Source of the DNA: Bifidobacterium aemilianum
Lineage (GTDB): Bacteria; Actinomycetota; Actinomycetes; Actinomycetales; Bifidobacteriaceae
Length of the DNA stretch: 40,329 bases
NCBI RefSeq assembly: GCF_003315635.1
Contig: NZ_PDCG01000009.1
Span: 1-40,329 of the forward strand
Direction: 5' to 3'
Part shown: in pieces, positions 19,127 to 28,739 of the stretch
Layout: each line of letters begins with the position of its first letter
How positions within the stretch are numbered: position 1 is the first letter of the stretch
Notes under the pieces: model-generated
What the model was told of the DNA's origin: nothing
What the model saw: the letters and a program-made list of their open reading frames with translations, nothing else
The model's database searches: none
Position numbers and translations under genes: made by a program

Positions 19127-19468
19127 CTAGTCTCCTGCGGTACCGTCACGGGAGTCGGAGGCAGAAGCAGCAACAGCGTCATCGGCCATATCAGCCATCT
19201 CGCTGCCAACAATGTCCGACTTGGGCCCGTGCTCAGGCTCCTTGTCAGGTGCCTCTGGAACGTGATCAACCTCCGGCTGACGCCAGATCAGATAGGCCTG
19301 GGTACCGGTATAACCTATGGCTACCAAGAGGCAAAGGGTGAAGATACCATTGGCGGGACTCCACAGGGACCCATCTGCGAGCGCCTCACGGGTGGACTGA
19401 ATCAGCCACATCAGACAGGCCAATGCTCCGAAAGCATACATACGCATCTGAAACTGCTTCCCCTTCAT
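19127..19468 (-). CDS. Small membrane protein of unknown function
   Basis: A 113-aa protein I do not recognise. Two hydrophobic segments are visible (about residues 10-26 and 40-62, ending in a YLIWRQ boundary). The C-terminal half is acidic and soluble, rich in Asp, Glu and Ala. ATG 19466-19468 has TAGGAG at seven bases, so it is likely a real gene. It stands alone, convergent with xylB and downstream of the sugar permease by ~290 bp. Nothing in the sequence points to a function. Confidence 0.65.
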   Translation of the reverse strand: MKGKQFQMRMYAFGALACLMWLIQSTREALADGSLWSPANGIFTLCLLVAIGYTGTQAYLIWRQPEVDHVPEAPDKEPEHGPKSDIVGSEMADMADDAVAASASDSRDGTAGD

Positions 19469-19754
19469 CGGATACTCCTACCTTTCCTGGCTCAAGCCTG
19501 TACAGCGACTGGCACGATAATCTTCAGCGCCAGGAGCGAAGGGCACTTCAGCTATCATCACGACACACATCACATCCATCAATTGGACAACCGCTCACAC
19601 TGGGCAGAACCACGAAGCGCGGGAAGCGGGTCCTGCGGGCGGCCAAGAACCACCAACTCCAAGACCCGCTGAGACTCACGGACCGACTTACAGGCAATGC
19701 CCTGCAGTCAGCATTCAGGTTCCGTCACCGCCCGACCAGGGCAGCGAATCCGGC

Positions 19755-20999
19755 TCAAGCCTTCTTGCGCTTACTTATCAGGTCATAGGCAACAGCGGCG
19801 ATGACGACCAGACCCTTGATGGTCTTAACAATGGCCGCGTCAGCCCCCATGATGGACAGCCCCTGGTTGAGTACTCCCATGATCAACGCACCGACCATGG
19901 CACCGGGAATGGTACCCACGCCACCAGCAACAGCGGCTCCACCGATAAAGCAGGCCGCAATCGCGTCCATCTCAAATTCCTGACCGGTCGCTGCTGTGGC
20001 CGAGGCCAGACGAGAGAGGGTGATGATGGCCGCGATCGCAGTCAGTAGACCCATATTCAGGAAGATCTTGAAGTCCACCATACGAGTGTTGATTCCCGAA
20101 AGCATGGCGGCCTTGCGGTTACCGCCCACCGCATAGATGTCTCGCCCGAAGACCGTACGGTTGAGCACGAACCAGTAGATGCCAATCAAGAGGCCGATGA
20201 CGACCAGGACAATCGGAATACCTCCCTGTGTGGCATTGCCTGAGCTGGCGAAGAGGTAGGTTGCATAGCCAATGGCCAATACGGCGATGCAGCACTTGAT
20301 AATCACCCAGCTCATGGGCTCCGCCTTGACCCCGGCGGACAAGGCCTTGCTCCGCTTGCGCACCATGCTGAGGATCACCAAGACAATGGCCACCAGACCC
20401 ACGACGATAGTCAATCCGTCGAATCCACCCCAGAAGCCCAGGATATTAGGCAGATAATCCTTGGCAATGGCTCGGAAGGGCCGGGACTGCAAGGGGATTG
20501 ATTCACCGGCGACCACCGTGGCCAGACCACGGAAAATGAGCATGCCACCCAAGGTCGTCACAAAGGCAGGAACGCCTACATACGCCACCCAAAAGCCATG
20601 CCAGGCACCAATGACCAGGCCAATGAGCAACATGAAGGCGATGGCCAACATCCAGTTCATACCCCAGTTCTTCATGGCAAAGGCACCTACGCCACCAATG
20701 AAGGCCACCACGGAGCCCACCGACAGGTCAATATGCGTGCCGATGATGACCATCAGCATACCTATGGCCGTAATCAGCACATACGCGTTCTGTTGGAAGA
20801 GAGCCACGACATTGTTGGGGAAAAGCAAGCGCCCACCGGTCAGGATCTGAAAAATCACAATGACGAGGACCAGGGCAAGATAGATGCCGTAGGAACGGAT
20901 ATTGCCGAACAGCAGCTCTGCGATCGAGGCCTCACCGGCGCCTTGCGTTTTGACCGGCGCACTGGAGGCGCCCGATGATGCTGTTTGTGAAGTTGACAT
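19755..20999 (-). CDS. Sugar ABC transporter permease (GguB/XylH type)
   Basis: A 414-aa inner-membrane permease of the ribose/xylose/multiple-sugar ABC group, with about ten transmembrane segments. Family hallmarks are GMLMVIIGTHIDLSVGSVVAF, AYVGVPAFVTTLGGMLIFRG, and the cytoplasmic coupling motif TVFGRDIYAVGGNRKAAMLSGI. It ends IGGAAVAGGVGTIPGAMVGA and KRKKA. ATG 20997-20999 follows AAAGGA. It is the third gene of the lipoprotein-ATPase-permease operon, 35 bp after the ATPase stop. A pentose or mixed sugars are likely, from the paralogous family and the nearby xyl genes. Confidence 0.92.
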   Translation of the reverse strand: MSTSQTASSGASSAPVKTQGAGEASIAELLFGNIRSYGIYLALVLVIVIFQILTGGRLLFPNNVVALFQQNAYVLITAIGMLMVIIGTHIDLSVGSVVAFIGGVGAFAMKNWGMNWMLAIAFMLLIGLVIGAWHGFWVAYVGVPAFVTTLGGMLIFRGLATVVAGESIPLQSRPFRAIAKDYLPNILGFWGGFDGLTIVVGLVAIVLVILSMVRKRSKALSAGVKAEPMSWVIIKCCIAVLAIGYATYLFASSGNATQGGIPIVLVVIGLLIGIYWFVLNRTVFGRDIYAVGGNRKAAMLSGINTRMVDFKIFLNMGLLTAIAAIITLSRLASATAATGQEFEMDAIAACFIGGAAVAGGVGTIPGAMVGALIMGVLNQGLSIMGADAAIVKTIKGLVVIAAVAYDLISKRKKA

Positions 21000-21034
21000 T
21001 ACAAGTTTCCTTTCATGGATAGTCCCAGGCCGGA

Positions 21035-22603
21035 TCAGAACCGGTCGGAGCCCGCCGTCATGGGTTGAGTGGAGGTCATATAGCGCATGAGCTCCTCCTG
21101 GTTGGTGGATTTGGCTTGCAGACAGGCGGTTATGACGCCCTGACTCATGGTGTAGATTCGGTCGCAGATTCCCAGCAGCTCAGGCAGTTCCGAAGAGATC
21201 ACGATAACCGCGCTCCCCTTGTCGGCCAGCTGGTCGATGATTTCGTAGATGTCGTACTTGGCACCCACGTCGATGCCACGGGTCGGCTCATCGAGAATCA
21301 GCACGGCCGGGTCCGTGGCCATCCACTTGGCCAGCACCACCTTCTGTTGATTGCCGCCGGAAAGGTTGCCGGAGGGCATCTCAACACTTGGGGTCTTGAT
21401 CCTCAGTTCCTTGCGGTATCCCTCGCTGACCATCAACTCGCGATCGCGGTCGACCACATTGCCCCTGCTCAGGCTCTTGAGCGAAGCCATGGAGATGTTC
21501 TCCCTGATGGATTTGATCAGGTTCAGCCCGTAGGTCTTACGGTCTTCGGTGGCATAGGCGACACCATGGTCGATAGCCGACCGAACTGTTGGGAACTGGA
21601 CTTCCCGGCCATTGAGATACAGTGAACCTGAGGCATTGACACCGTATTGGTGGCCGAAGATGCTCATGGCCGTCTCGGTGCGGCCAGCCCCAATCAGGCC
21701 AGCCAAGCCGACGATTTCACCGGCATGCACATTAAAGCTCACGTCTTTGGCCACCAAGCGTTCCTCATCCAAGGGGTGGTGAACCTTCCAACGCTCCACA
21801 CGGAAGACCTCCTCGCCAATATGGGACTCATGCTCGGGGTAACGGGCAGTCAGGGAGCGTCCGACCATGTCACGAATCAAACGATCCTGATCGAGCGGAT
21901 GATCCTCATCAATATCAATATGGGAGATGGTCCGGCCATCACGTATGACCTGCACCGCATCGGCCGATGCCGCGATCTCATTGAGCTTGTGAGAGATGAT
22001 GATGGCCGTGATTCCCCTGGTGCGGCGCAACTCATCAATCAGACCCAAGAGGTGTGCCGAATCCTCGTCGTTCAAGGCGGCGGTCGGCTCGTCGAGAATC
22101 AGCAGCTTGACATCTTTGGTGAGGGCCTTGGCTATCTCGACCAACTGCTGCTTACCCACGCCGATATTGGCGATCAGTGTATCCGGATTCTCGTCAAGGC
22201 CCACCGCTTCCATTGCCTGCTTGGCGATGGACCGTTGAGCATCATCGTCGACCGCAATGCCTTTGGTAATCGGATTGCCCAAAAAGATATTGTCGGCAAT
22301 CGACATATAGGGCACCAATGCCAGTTCCTGGTGGATGATGACGATGCCCACGGCCTCCGAGTCGCGAATGGTCTTGAACTGGCAGATCTTGCCGTCATAG
22401 ACGATATCGCCTTCATAACTCCCGTAGGGGTAGACGCCCGACAGCACGTTCATGAGCGTCGATTTCCCGGCCCCGTTCTCACCGCAGACGGAGAAGATCT
22501 GCCCACGCCCGACGGCGATGTTGACATCATGCAAAGCCGTCACCGGCCCGAAGCGCTTGACGATGTGATTCATGCGAAGTATCACATCATGCTCCTTGTT
22601 CAC
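21035..22603 (-). CDS. Sugar ABC transporter ATP-binding protein (double ATPase, GguA/XylG type)
   Basis: A 522-aa fused double ABC ATPase. The first half has Walker A GENGAGKSTLMNVLSG and Walker B LLILDEPTAALNDEDS with H-loop ISHKLNE. The second half has a degenerate Walker A (LAGLIGAGRTETAMSIFG), a canonical signature LSGGNQQKVVLAKWM and LILDEPTRGIDVGAK. This asymmetry is normal for the carbohydrate ABC importers that pair with a single permease type. The start is GTG 22601-22603, six bases after AGGAG. It energises the permease and lipoprotein encoded on either side. Confidence 0.94.
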   Translation of the reverse strand: MNKEHDVILRMNHIVKRFGPVTALHDVNIAVGRGQIFSVCGENGAGKSTLMNVLSGVYPYGSYEGDIVYDGKICQFKTIRDSEAVGIVIIHQELALVPYMSIADNIFLGNPITKGIAVDDDAQRSIAKQAMEAVGLDENPDTLIANIGVGKQQLVEIAKALTKDVKLLILDEPTAALNDEDSAHLLGLIDELRRTRGITAIIISHKLNEIAASADAVQVIRDGRTISHIDIDEDHPLDQDRLIRDMVGRSLTARYPEHESHIGEEVFRVERWKVHHPLDEERLVAKDVSFNVHAGEIVGLAGLIGAGRTETAMSIFGHQYGVNASGSLYLNGREVQFPTVRSAIDHGVAYATEDRKTYGLNLIKSIRENISMASLKSLSRGNVVDRDRELMVSEGYRKELRIKTPSVEMPSGNLSGGNQQKVVLAKWMATDPAVLILDEPTRGIDVGAKYDIYEIIDQLADKGSAVIVISSELPELLGICDRIYTMSQGVITACLQAKSTNQEELMRYMTSTQPMTAGSDRF

Positions 22604-22683
22604 GTTTCACTCCTTTGTGTTCATTGGTCCCGTCGACCGCAGCTTGCTGTGCTCTCGAGGGTTCACGAGGCCATCCATACTCA

Positions 22684-22714
22684 AGGCGCCACACCGGCAA
22701 TGGGCGCGGCGCCT
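22684..22714 (-). promoter_or_regulatory. Intercistronic stem-loop between the sugar-binding lipoprotein and ATPase genes
   Basis: A 12-bp GC-rich stem (AGGCGCCGCGCC pairing with GGTGTGGCGCCT, two G-T pairs) starts 11 nt past the lipoprotein stop and has no T-run. Such loops in ABC operons commonly protect the upstream message or attenuate readthrough, giving more binding protein than transporter. Function is inferred. Confidence 0.5.
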
Positions 22715-22724
22715 CGGTTTTCGA

Positions 22725-23834
22725 TTAGAGACCAGCGTCGGCGGCGGAGATGTAGCCGGAATCCACCAGCTCCTTCTCGATGTTTGACTTATCGACTGAA
22801 ACCGGGGTCAACAGGGCGGAGGAAACATCCTTGTTGCCGTTGTTGAACTTGTCCTTGGCCTTGACTGTCTTACCGTCGGCCAGGTCCTTGATGAGCTGGG
22901 CTGTGGTCTTGGCCAGTAGGCGGGTGTCTTTGTATACGGTCATCGACTGCTTGCCCTGCACGATGGCCTGAACATTGGCCTTCTCGGCATCTTGGCCGGT
23001 GATGATAGGGAAATAGTTCCAGCCAGCACCCTCCACGGCGTTGACGGTGCCGAGGGCTATGGCATCATTGGGAGCCAGCACGGCGTCGAGCTTCGTGCCG
23101 TCGTGATAGAAGGAATTGATACGGTTCTCCATCTCGGCCTGGCCCTTTTGCCGGTCCCAGTTATCTATGCCGATGGACTGCCAATCCTTAACGGATGAGG
23201 GCAGCTTGCCTGACTTGGCTTGGAAGACGCCGGACTTGAAATAAGGCTCCAGAACAGACCAGGCACCCTCGTAGTAGTACTTGGCATTGTTGTCAGTGGG
23301 AGAACCGGACATGAGCTCCACGTTGAAGGGACCCTTCTTGCCCTCCTTGACGCCAAGCTTGTCAACGATGTACTGGCCTTGCATCTTACCGACATCGGTC
23401 AGAGAGAAGGTGGTGTAATAATCAACCGCGTCAGTGTTCATGATCAGCCGGTCGTACGCGATGACCTTGGAACCGTTTGCCGCGGCCTGCTCGGCGGCAG
23501 CGCCGGTGGCCGTTCCATCAATGGAGGCAATGACTATATAGTCGGCCCCTTGGTTGGCCATATTTTGAATTTGCGAGGATTGTAAATCCGTTTTACCATC
23601 TGCGAATTGCAGGGTTACCTTATATCCATACTGTTCCAGTTGCTTTTTCAGGTTATCGCCATCAATCTGCCACCGCTCGAGCTGCTGCTCGGGCATGGAA
23701 ATGCCGATGCTTACCTGTGAGGAGTCTTTATGCTCTGAAGACCCCCCCCCCCCCCGCGAATTCCCGCAAGCCGATAGAGGAATCAGCATGGCTGCGACCG
23801 CAATCGCGCCTACTGCCTTGGTCAATTTCTTCAT
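22725..23834 (-). CDS. Sugar-binding lipoprotein of the ABC transporter (ChvE/XylF-like)
   Basis: A 369-aa periplasmic-binding-protein-type lipoprotein. The signal peptide MKKLTKAVGAIAVAAMLIPL ends in lipobox LSAC with the lipidated Cys at residue 23. The mature domain is a two-lobe sugar-binding fold: VSIGISMPEQQLERWQIDGD, DYIVIASIDGTATGAAAEQA, VIAYDRLI, then AVLAPNDAIALGTVNAVEG and YFPIITGQDAEKANVQAI. These match ChvE/XylF-like proteins. Residues 27-31 (RGGGG) are encoded by a run of 14 G on the coding strand, directly after the lipid anchor. A one-base change in that run would truncate the protein early. The ATG has AAAGGA at six bases. It is the first gene of the transporter operon. The sugar is not determined. 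Confidence 0.93.
   Translation of the reverse strand: MKKLTKAVGAIAVAAMLIPLSACGNSRGGGGSSEHKDSSQVSIGISMPEQQLERWQIDGDNLKKQLEQYGYKVTLQFADGKTDLQSSQIQNMANQGADYIVIASIDGTATGAAAEQAAANGSKVIAYDRLIMNTDAVDYYTTFSLTDVGKMQGQYIVDKLGVKEGKKGPFNVELMSGSPTDNNAKYYYEGAWSVLEPYFKSGVFQAKSGKLPSSVKDWQSIGIDNWDRQKGQAEMENRINSFYHDGTKLDAVLAPNDAIALGTVNAVEGAGWNYFPIITGQDAEKANVQAIVQGKQSMTVYKDTRLLAKTTAQLIKDLADGKTVKAKDKFNNGNKDVSSALLTPVSVDKSNIEKELVDSGYISAADAGL
23742..23755. repeat. C14 homopolymer inside the lipoprotein gene
   Basis: Fourteen C on the plus strand (G14 on the coding strand). The length seen keeps the gene in frame; 13 or 15 would not. It lies in the glycine/serine linker just after the lipobox. Confidence 0.9.
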
Positions 23835-24034
23835 GATGTTCCTTTCGTCTCTGATAGGACTGTGCTCTTCTTTGACACAAACAGGTGTTTCTTCATCCCG
23901 CAAGCAGAAGCCTAACACATAATTCATTGATTTAACAAATAGACTGTCACCATTCCCATATCGCTGCGCGTACTGCTATAAGCGCTACATTCCGCCCTTT
24001 CCCAGTACGACAACAGGGCCATACCCAAGAAGAA

Positions 24035-24955
24035 TTAGAGCCAGACACCTAGGGCGAAGAGGAGAATGTAGGCGACAAAGAAGAAGGAAGCACCCTTGAT
24101 GACGGCCATGTAGGTCTTCTGCTTGCTTGGCCGGGCGAAGAAGGGCTTGGCATACCGCCAGATGAGTGGCAGGGCCAGCGGGCTGAAGACAGTCTGCCAG
24201 GGGCCTATCCCCAACGCGATGTTGACCAGGGGCCATAGGGCACCCAAGGCGATCAGGGTCCGCATGAGTCTTATCGACCAGGGACTGCCCAGATAATAGG
24301 CCAGGGTGTAGCGGTGGTTCTTGATGTCCTCATCCAGGTCGGCGATGTTGTTGGCCAGTTGGATGGCGAAGAAAATGAGCATGAGCGGCATGCAGACCAT
24401 GAAGGACCTGCTGACTGCGAACCACCCGAGGGATGCCTGCCCATAGATGCTGACCATCAAGGCCGCCAGGGGCACCATATAGGTGATGGAGACGGCCACG
24501 ACCAGCTCGCACAGGGGTGTGGCGTTGAGGGGAAAGCGACCGGCCGTGTAGAAGATGCCCAGGGCGTAGCCGACCAGACCCAAGAACAGGACCGGCCAAC
24601 CGGCACGTGCCACCAAGAGCAGCCCCGGGATGGTCGAGAAGACATACAGGATGATGGTGACCCGGCGGACCCCGTCCAGGGGCAGACCCAACCGCCCAAT
24701 GGGATTGGTGTGGGCAGCATAGCCCTCCCGGTCCCAGGCATGGGTGTAGTCGCAGTAGTTGTCCGACATGTTGACGGCCAGGTCGAATATCAGGATGTCC
24801 AGCAGGCACAGGAGCAGGTTGGTCAGATTGCCGGCCCCATACCAGTAGTCGGCCATGGCGGCCCCCAGTAGGAACCAGGCCAGGTTCAGCGGTGCGGTGA
24901 AGATCTCAGTCAGTTCGACAAAGACCGGCCAGGTCAGCCATCTGCCCGTACGCAT
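24035..24955 (-). CDS. UbiA-family prenyltransferase
   Basis: A 306-aa integral membrane protein with about nine hydrophobic segments. The two aspartate-rich motifs that bind Mg-diphosphate are present: NMSDNYCDYTHAWDRE (~73) and NNIADLDEDIKNHRYTLA (~213). UbiA/MenA enzymes join a prenyl chain to an aromatic ring, as in menaquinone synthesis. Bifidobacteria generally lack menaquinone pathways, and no other quinone gene is nearby, so the acceptor is unknown. I chose ATG 24953-24955; an upstream TTG at 24994 is open but neither has a strong ribosome site. It lies between the sugar ABC operon and the beta-galactosidase. Confidence 0.82.
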   Translation of the reverse strand: MRTGRWLTWPVFVELTEIFTAPLNLAWFLLGAAMADYWYGAGNLTNLLLCLLDILIFDLAVNMSDNYCDYTHAWDREGYAAHTNPIGRLGLPLDGVRRVTIILYVFSTIPGLLLVARAGWPVLFLGLVGYALGIFYTAGRFPLNATPLCELVVAVSITYMVPLAALMVSIYGQASLGWFAVSRSFMVCMPLMLIFFAIQLANNIADLDEDIKNHRYTLAYYLGSPWSIRLMRTLIALGALWPLVNIALGIGPWQTVFSPLALPLIWRYAKPFFARPSKQKTYMAVIKGASFFFVAYILLFALGVWL

Positions 24956-25148
24956 AGGTTGCTGCTCTCTTTCGTGTATGCTGTGCCGACTCAAGCGAAT
25001 CCGTACAGTCTCCCCCTCACCGGAAGATGATCTTATGGACGGGGAGGTAGATTACCACTATACGCCTCCGGCAATCATCCTCAGAGGCGACGGTGAATAG
25101 GTCTGGCCCCGGACACGCCGGAAGCAAGGCCTGTGGGATATCCGGCTC

Positions 25149-27671
25149 TTACAAGCCTGTCGTTTCAGCTAGCGGCCAGACCTCAGAGCAAGGCTCATCG
25201 GCAGTATCCCCTGGCTGAATCTTCAGGTCGACCTGCCCCCGCAGACGCCCGTCGTTCACCTGCAGACTGAGCCGGGCACAGTACCTGGACGCACGGACCA
25301 CAGCAAGGGCCTCACCGCAGTAAGTGGCGGTGGTCACACTCTGGAAGTTACCCCTGTTAAAAGGGGCGGCGCAACCGAAAGCCAGTAGTTCCCCACCATC
25401 GACTGTAGCTGTCAGCCGGCCGCGCCGTAGGGGCTTGACGATGCCGGACTCGTCGCTGTAGCTCACCCTGATGAAGGCCATGCCGCCGGACCGGACATCA
25501 TGCCTCTCCGGTTCAAGGCTGAGCTTGGTCTGGGGACCGGCTGACTGGAGGGACCTGCGCCCGATCAACTTCCCCTGCTTGTCGTAGGCGAGCGCCTCAA
25601 GGCTTCCAGGCTGGTAGATGATGCGGAACTCAGCCTTGCAGTCCCCCCGCAATCGAGCCTGGCCGACCTCCCTGCCGTTGAGCAGGAGTCGCACACTTGC
25701 GGCCCTGGCGTAGACCTCCACGTCGGCGGGCCTGCCCTCACAACCCTCCCAACTCCAGGAGTCGATGGCGTTGGTCATCTTCCAAGCGCTGGGCGAATGC
25801 TTGTCTCCGGTATGGTTGACCGGTCGGACGGCCAGGTAGGGTCCGTTCTCGGCTTCCAGGGCCACCCGGGTGTACAGGGCCTCACCCAGGGGCCTGCCGG
25901 TCAGGTCGAGTCTGCCGGACCCTGCGGTCAGCCAGCCGAAGCAATTCTTGAGACTGGCGTAATCGGAGTATTCCCAGGCTCCCACCGCAGTCTCACCCAG
26001 GTAATCCATGCCGGCCCAGACGAAGTCGCCGATCAGTCTTGTGGTCCTTTTGGCCAGTTCCCTGAAGCGGTAGGCATCGGAGCAGAAGGTCTCCGACCCT
26101 AGGATCAGCCGGTCCGGGTATCTTCTCAGGTCACCGACATACCGTTTGATGCCGTAGTTATAGCCGGCCACGTCCAAGCGGGCAAAGGCGCCACGAGTCA
26201 CGGTGTCGCACCAGGGCAGCATGGCTCCGGTCTTCATGAAGTCAGCCCCCAGCAGCCCTGCCATGTCGTTGAAGAATTGGCTGCCCACAGCCTTCCTGCG
26301 CCTGCCCTGGTGTTTGCCCGCCTGGCCACTGGCCGCCTTCCGGGCCTTCCTGTCGGAGTAGACACCCAGACCAATTGAGTTCAGGAAGTTGAAGAAGATG
26401 TTGATTCCGCAGGTCACCGGGCGGCCGTTGTCCAGGGAGTGGATATGCTCAACCATCTGCCCGGTTAGGGCTATGCCACGCTTCTGGGCGGTCTCGCCGA
26501 CCTCGTTGCCGATTGAATACATGATGACGCTGGGGTGGTTGCGATCCTTGGCGACCATATCCTGAAGGTCCTGGCGCCAATATTGCTTGAAGTGGGGAAC
26601 GTAGTCGTACTGGGTCTTGTGAATGTACCAGTGGTCTATGTACTCGTCCATGACCAGCATGCCCTGGCGGTCACAGGCTGCCAGAAGGGCCTTGGAACAA
26701 GGGTTGTGGGCACTGCGGATGGCGTTGTAGCCGTTGGCCTTCAGCAGTCTGATCTTGCGTTCCTCAGCTTCAGGGAAGGCGCAGGCGCCCAGTAGGCCAT
26801 TGTCATGGTGGATGCAGGCACCCTGCAGGATGGTTCGCCTGCCGTTGAGCAGCAGCCCCTGCCGACCCCATTCCAGGGTTCGGATGCCAAAGTCCACCTG
26901 GTCCGAATCCCGCTGACCATCTTCACTGACATAATCGACCCGGCAATGGTAGAGCTGGGGGTCTTCCGGACTCCAGAGGGCTGCCCGGTTCACGCGAACC
27001 TTGAATACCTGACGGCTGGCGGACTGGTCGGCAGCCAGGACGGTGACCTCATGCCCAGCCTTGCCCCCTTGACGGTCAGCCTGGTCGATATGGAGTTGGA
27101 GACTGCCACTGGCACTGGTCTCCACAGCCACTTCGATGCTGGCCCAATCCCCTTGCGTTGCTCCGGCATCGGCTTGGGCAATGGACAGGGTCCGCACGCT
27201 GATGCCATTGACTTCTATATGATCACGGTGCCCGGCCCAGAGGGTGACCGGCCGGTAGATGCCGGCACCGGAGTACCAACGGCTGTTGGGCTGGTCGGCG
27301 TTCCGTGCCACGACCCGGATTTCGTTGCACTCGCCGAAGACCAGGGCCTCACTGAGATCGACGTAGAAATTGCTGTAACCATAGGGGCGGTAGGCCAGCT
27401 TACGGCCATTGACCCAGACCTCGGCTTCCCGGTAGACGCCCTCGAACTCCAGCAGCAGGCTCTGGCCGCGCCAGGCATCGTCTGGCATGAATCGCTTGAC
27501 ATACTCATAGTCCCGGCCAAGGAACCAGCCACTGTTGGAGGCACTGGGCGCATCAGCCTCACGCGGCTCCTCCAGCATGGCATCATGGGGAAGGGTCACA
27601 GGGCGGAAAGCCTCATCCTCGAGATCCAGATGGCGGTATGCCCAGCCCTGGTTGAAGTTGATCGCAAGCAT
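25149..27671 (-). CDS. GH2 beta-galactosidase
   Basis: An 840-aa glycoside hydrolase family 2 enzyme without a signal peptide, so probably cytoplasmic. It has the jelly-roll sugar-binding domain (FEGVYREAEVWVNGRKLAYRPYGYSNF, then SRWYSGAGIYRPVTLW), the Ig-like domain, and the TIM barrel with CIHHDNGLLGACAFPEAEERKI. The acid/base Glu is in VIMYSIGNEVGE and the nucleophile Glu probably in LILGSETFCSDAY. The C-terminal ~200 residues are Ig-like (VRLLLNGREVG...). The GH2 family includes other beta-glycosidases, so lactose/galactoside specificity is likely but not certain. I chose ATG 27669-27671 after AGGGG. It sits just after a LacA-like acetyltransferase, a classical pairing. Confidence 0.9.
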   Translation of the reverse strand: MLAINFNQGWAYRHLDLEDEAFRPVTLPHDAMLEEPREADAPSASNSGWFLGRDYEYVKRFMPDDAWRGQSLLLEFEGVYREAEVWVNGRKLAYRPYGYSNFYVDLSEALVFGECNEIRVVARNADQPNSRWYSGAGIYRPVTLWAGHRDHIEVNGISVRTLSIAQADAGATQGDWASIEVAVETSASGSLQLHIDQADRQGGKAGHEVTVLAADQSASRQVFKVRVNRAALWSPEDPQLYHCRVDYVSEDGQRDSDQVDFGIRTLEWGRQGLLLNGRRTILQGACIHHDNGLLGACAFPEAEERKIRLLKANGYNAIRSAHNPCSKALLAACDRQGMLVMDEYIDHWYIHKTQYDYVPHFKQYWRQDLQDMVAKDRNHPSVIMYSIGNEVGETAQKRGIALTGQMVEHIHSLDNGRPVTCGINIFFNFLNSIGLGVYSDRKARKAASGQAGKHQGRRRKAVGSQFFNDMAGLLGADFMKTGAMLPWCDTVTRGAFARLDVAGYNYGIKRYVGDLRRYPDRLILGSETFCSDAYRFRELAKRTTRLIGDFVWAGMDYLGETAVGAWEYSDYASLKNCFGWLTAGSGRLDLTGRPLGEALYTRVALEAENGPYLAVRPVNHTGDKHSPSAWKMTNAIDSWSWEGCEGRPADVEVYARAASVRLLLNGREVGQARLRGDCKAEFRIIYQPGSLEALAYDKQGKLIGRRSLQSAGPQTKLSLEPERHDVRSGGMAFIRVSYSDESGIVKPLRRGRLTATVDGGELLAFGCAAPFNRGNFQSVTTATYCGEALAVVRASRYCARLSLQVNDGRLRGQVDLKIQPGDTADEPCSEVWPLAETTGL

Positions 27672-27791
27672 GGGCGCCCCTGCAAGTGTCGGCCTGAATG
27701 GTGGATTCCTGCAGAACACACTAGCAGAGAGCATGGGTAAGGTTTGCGAGCAGTAACGGTAAGCCCGATGGATCAAACCCCCTGCCTTTCC

Positions 27792-28487
27792 TTATGGACA
27801 CAAGGCCTGGGCGCGTTCCTGATCGGTCCAATCCTCCTCCACCTGGCGGATGACCCGGCAGGGGTTGCCGACGGCGACGCTGTTGGCCGGGATGTCCCTG
27901 ACAACCACCGAACCGGCACCGATGATGCTGTTGTCTCCAATGCTGACCCCGGGGCAGACGACCACATTGCCGCCCAGCCAGACATTGTTGCCGATGTGGA
28001 CATCCCGGTTGCGCTGCCAGCCCTCCAGCCGGGGTTTGACGGGCTGGGCGTGGACCGGCGTGTAGATGCTGCAACGGGGGCCGATCAGGCAGTCGGCACC
28101 GATGGATATGGGGCCGCCGCCCACAATCAGGAAGTCCATGTTGATGAAGGTCCGCTCCCCTATCGTGAGCCCATTGCCATAGTCCAGGCGGATGGGCGGG
28201 CGGAAGTCCACTCCGGCGCCCGCCTCCGGCACCATCTGCCGGAAGAGCCGCATGGCCTCGTCGGGGTCCTCGAAGTATATCCGGTTGATGGTCGCGCAGG
28301 TGGACTGGGACTGCCAGGTGAGTTTGGGCAGGATGTCCGACTTGCGGTATTGAAGCCACTGGTCGGCGAAGAGCCGGGCCACATCCTCATGCCGGGCAAT
28401 CAGCTCAGACAGGTCTTCTGGCACCGACTGACCATCTCCGGCATCGGTCTCTTCAGGCTTCTCTTGTCGACTGTCGCACGCTCGCAC
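27792..28487 (-). CDS. Galactoside/maltose O-acetyltransferase-like protein (LacA/Maa fold)
   Basis: A 231-aa hexapeptide-repeat acetyltransferase. The N-terminal helical part (residues 1-80) precedes the beta-helix: DYGNGLTIGERTFINMDFLIV, ISIGADCLIGPRCSIYTPVHAQ (catalytic His), IGNNVWLGGNVVVCPGVSIG, and VAVGNPCRVIRQVEEDW. It acetylates a sugar with acetyl-CoA. The start is GTG 28485-28487, five bases after AAGGAG. It lies 120 bp upstream of the beta-galactosidase gene on the same strand, so a detoxifying galactoside acetyltransferase is plausible. It differs from the 9736-10392 copy in its N-terminal half. Confidence 0.88.
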   Translation of the reverse strand: MRACDSRQEKPEETDAGDGQSVPEDLSELIARHEDVARLFADQWLQYRKSDILPKLTWQSQSTCATINRIYFEDPDEAMRLFRQMVPEAGAGVDFRPPIRLDYGNGLTIGERTFINMDFLIVGGGPISIGADCLIGPRCSIYTPVHAQPVKPRLEGWQRNRDVHIGNNVWLGGNVVVCPGVSIGDNSIIGAGSVVVRDIPANSVAVGNPCRVIRQVEEDWTDQERAQALCP

Positions 28488-28739
28488 ATCAACTCCTTAG
28501 CATCTGTTCCGGGGGCTTACCCAGCCCCAGCCCTTTCCTTCTTGCTGCTCCAAGCGCCTACCTGCCCGCCAGCCCGGCGATCTGCCCCAAGACAGGAACC
28601 AGCCGCCGGCAAGCGCAGTCGCTCATCCAAGGCGACTGTTGCTCGCCACCAGCGAGGGCATAGAGCGAGCGCCTGCCCTGACGGTGTCAAGACAGACGCT
28701 CGCCTCATCAGGAGGCTTGCACAAACCGCCGCGTGAGGG

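Noticed and set aside
19625..19670. AGCGGGTC / GACCCGCT inverted repeat as terminator of the sugar permease
   Set aside because: 8-bp arms with a 30-nt loop and no T-run; too weak to call.
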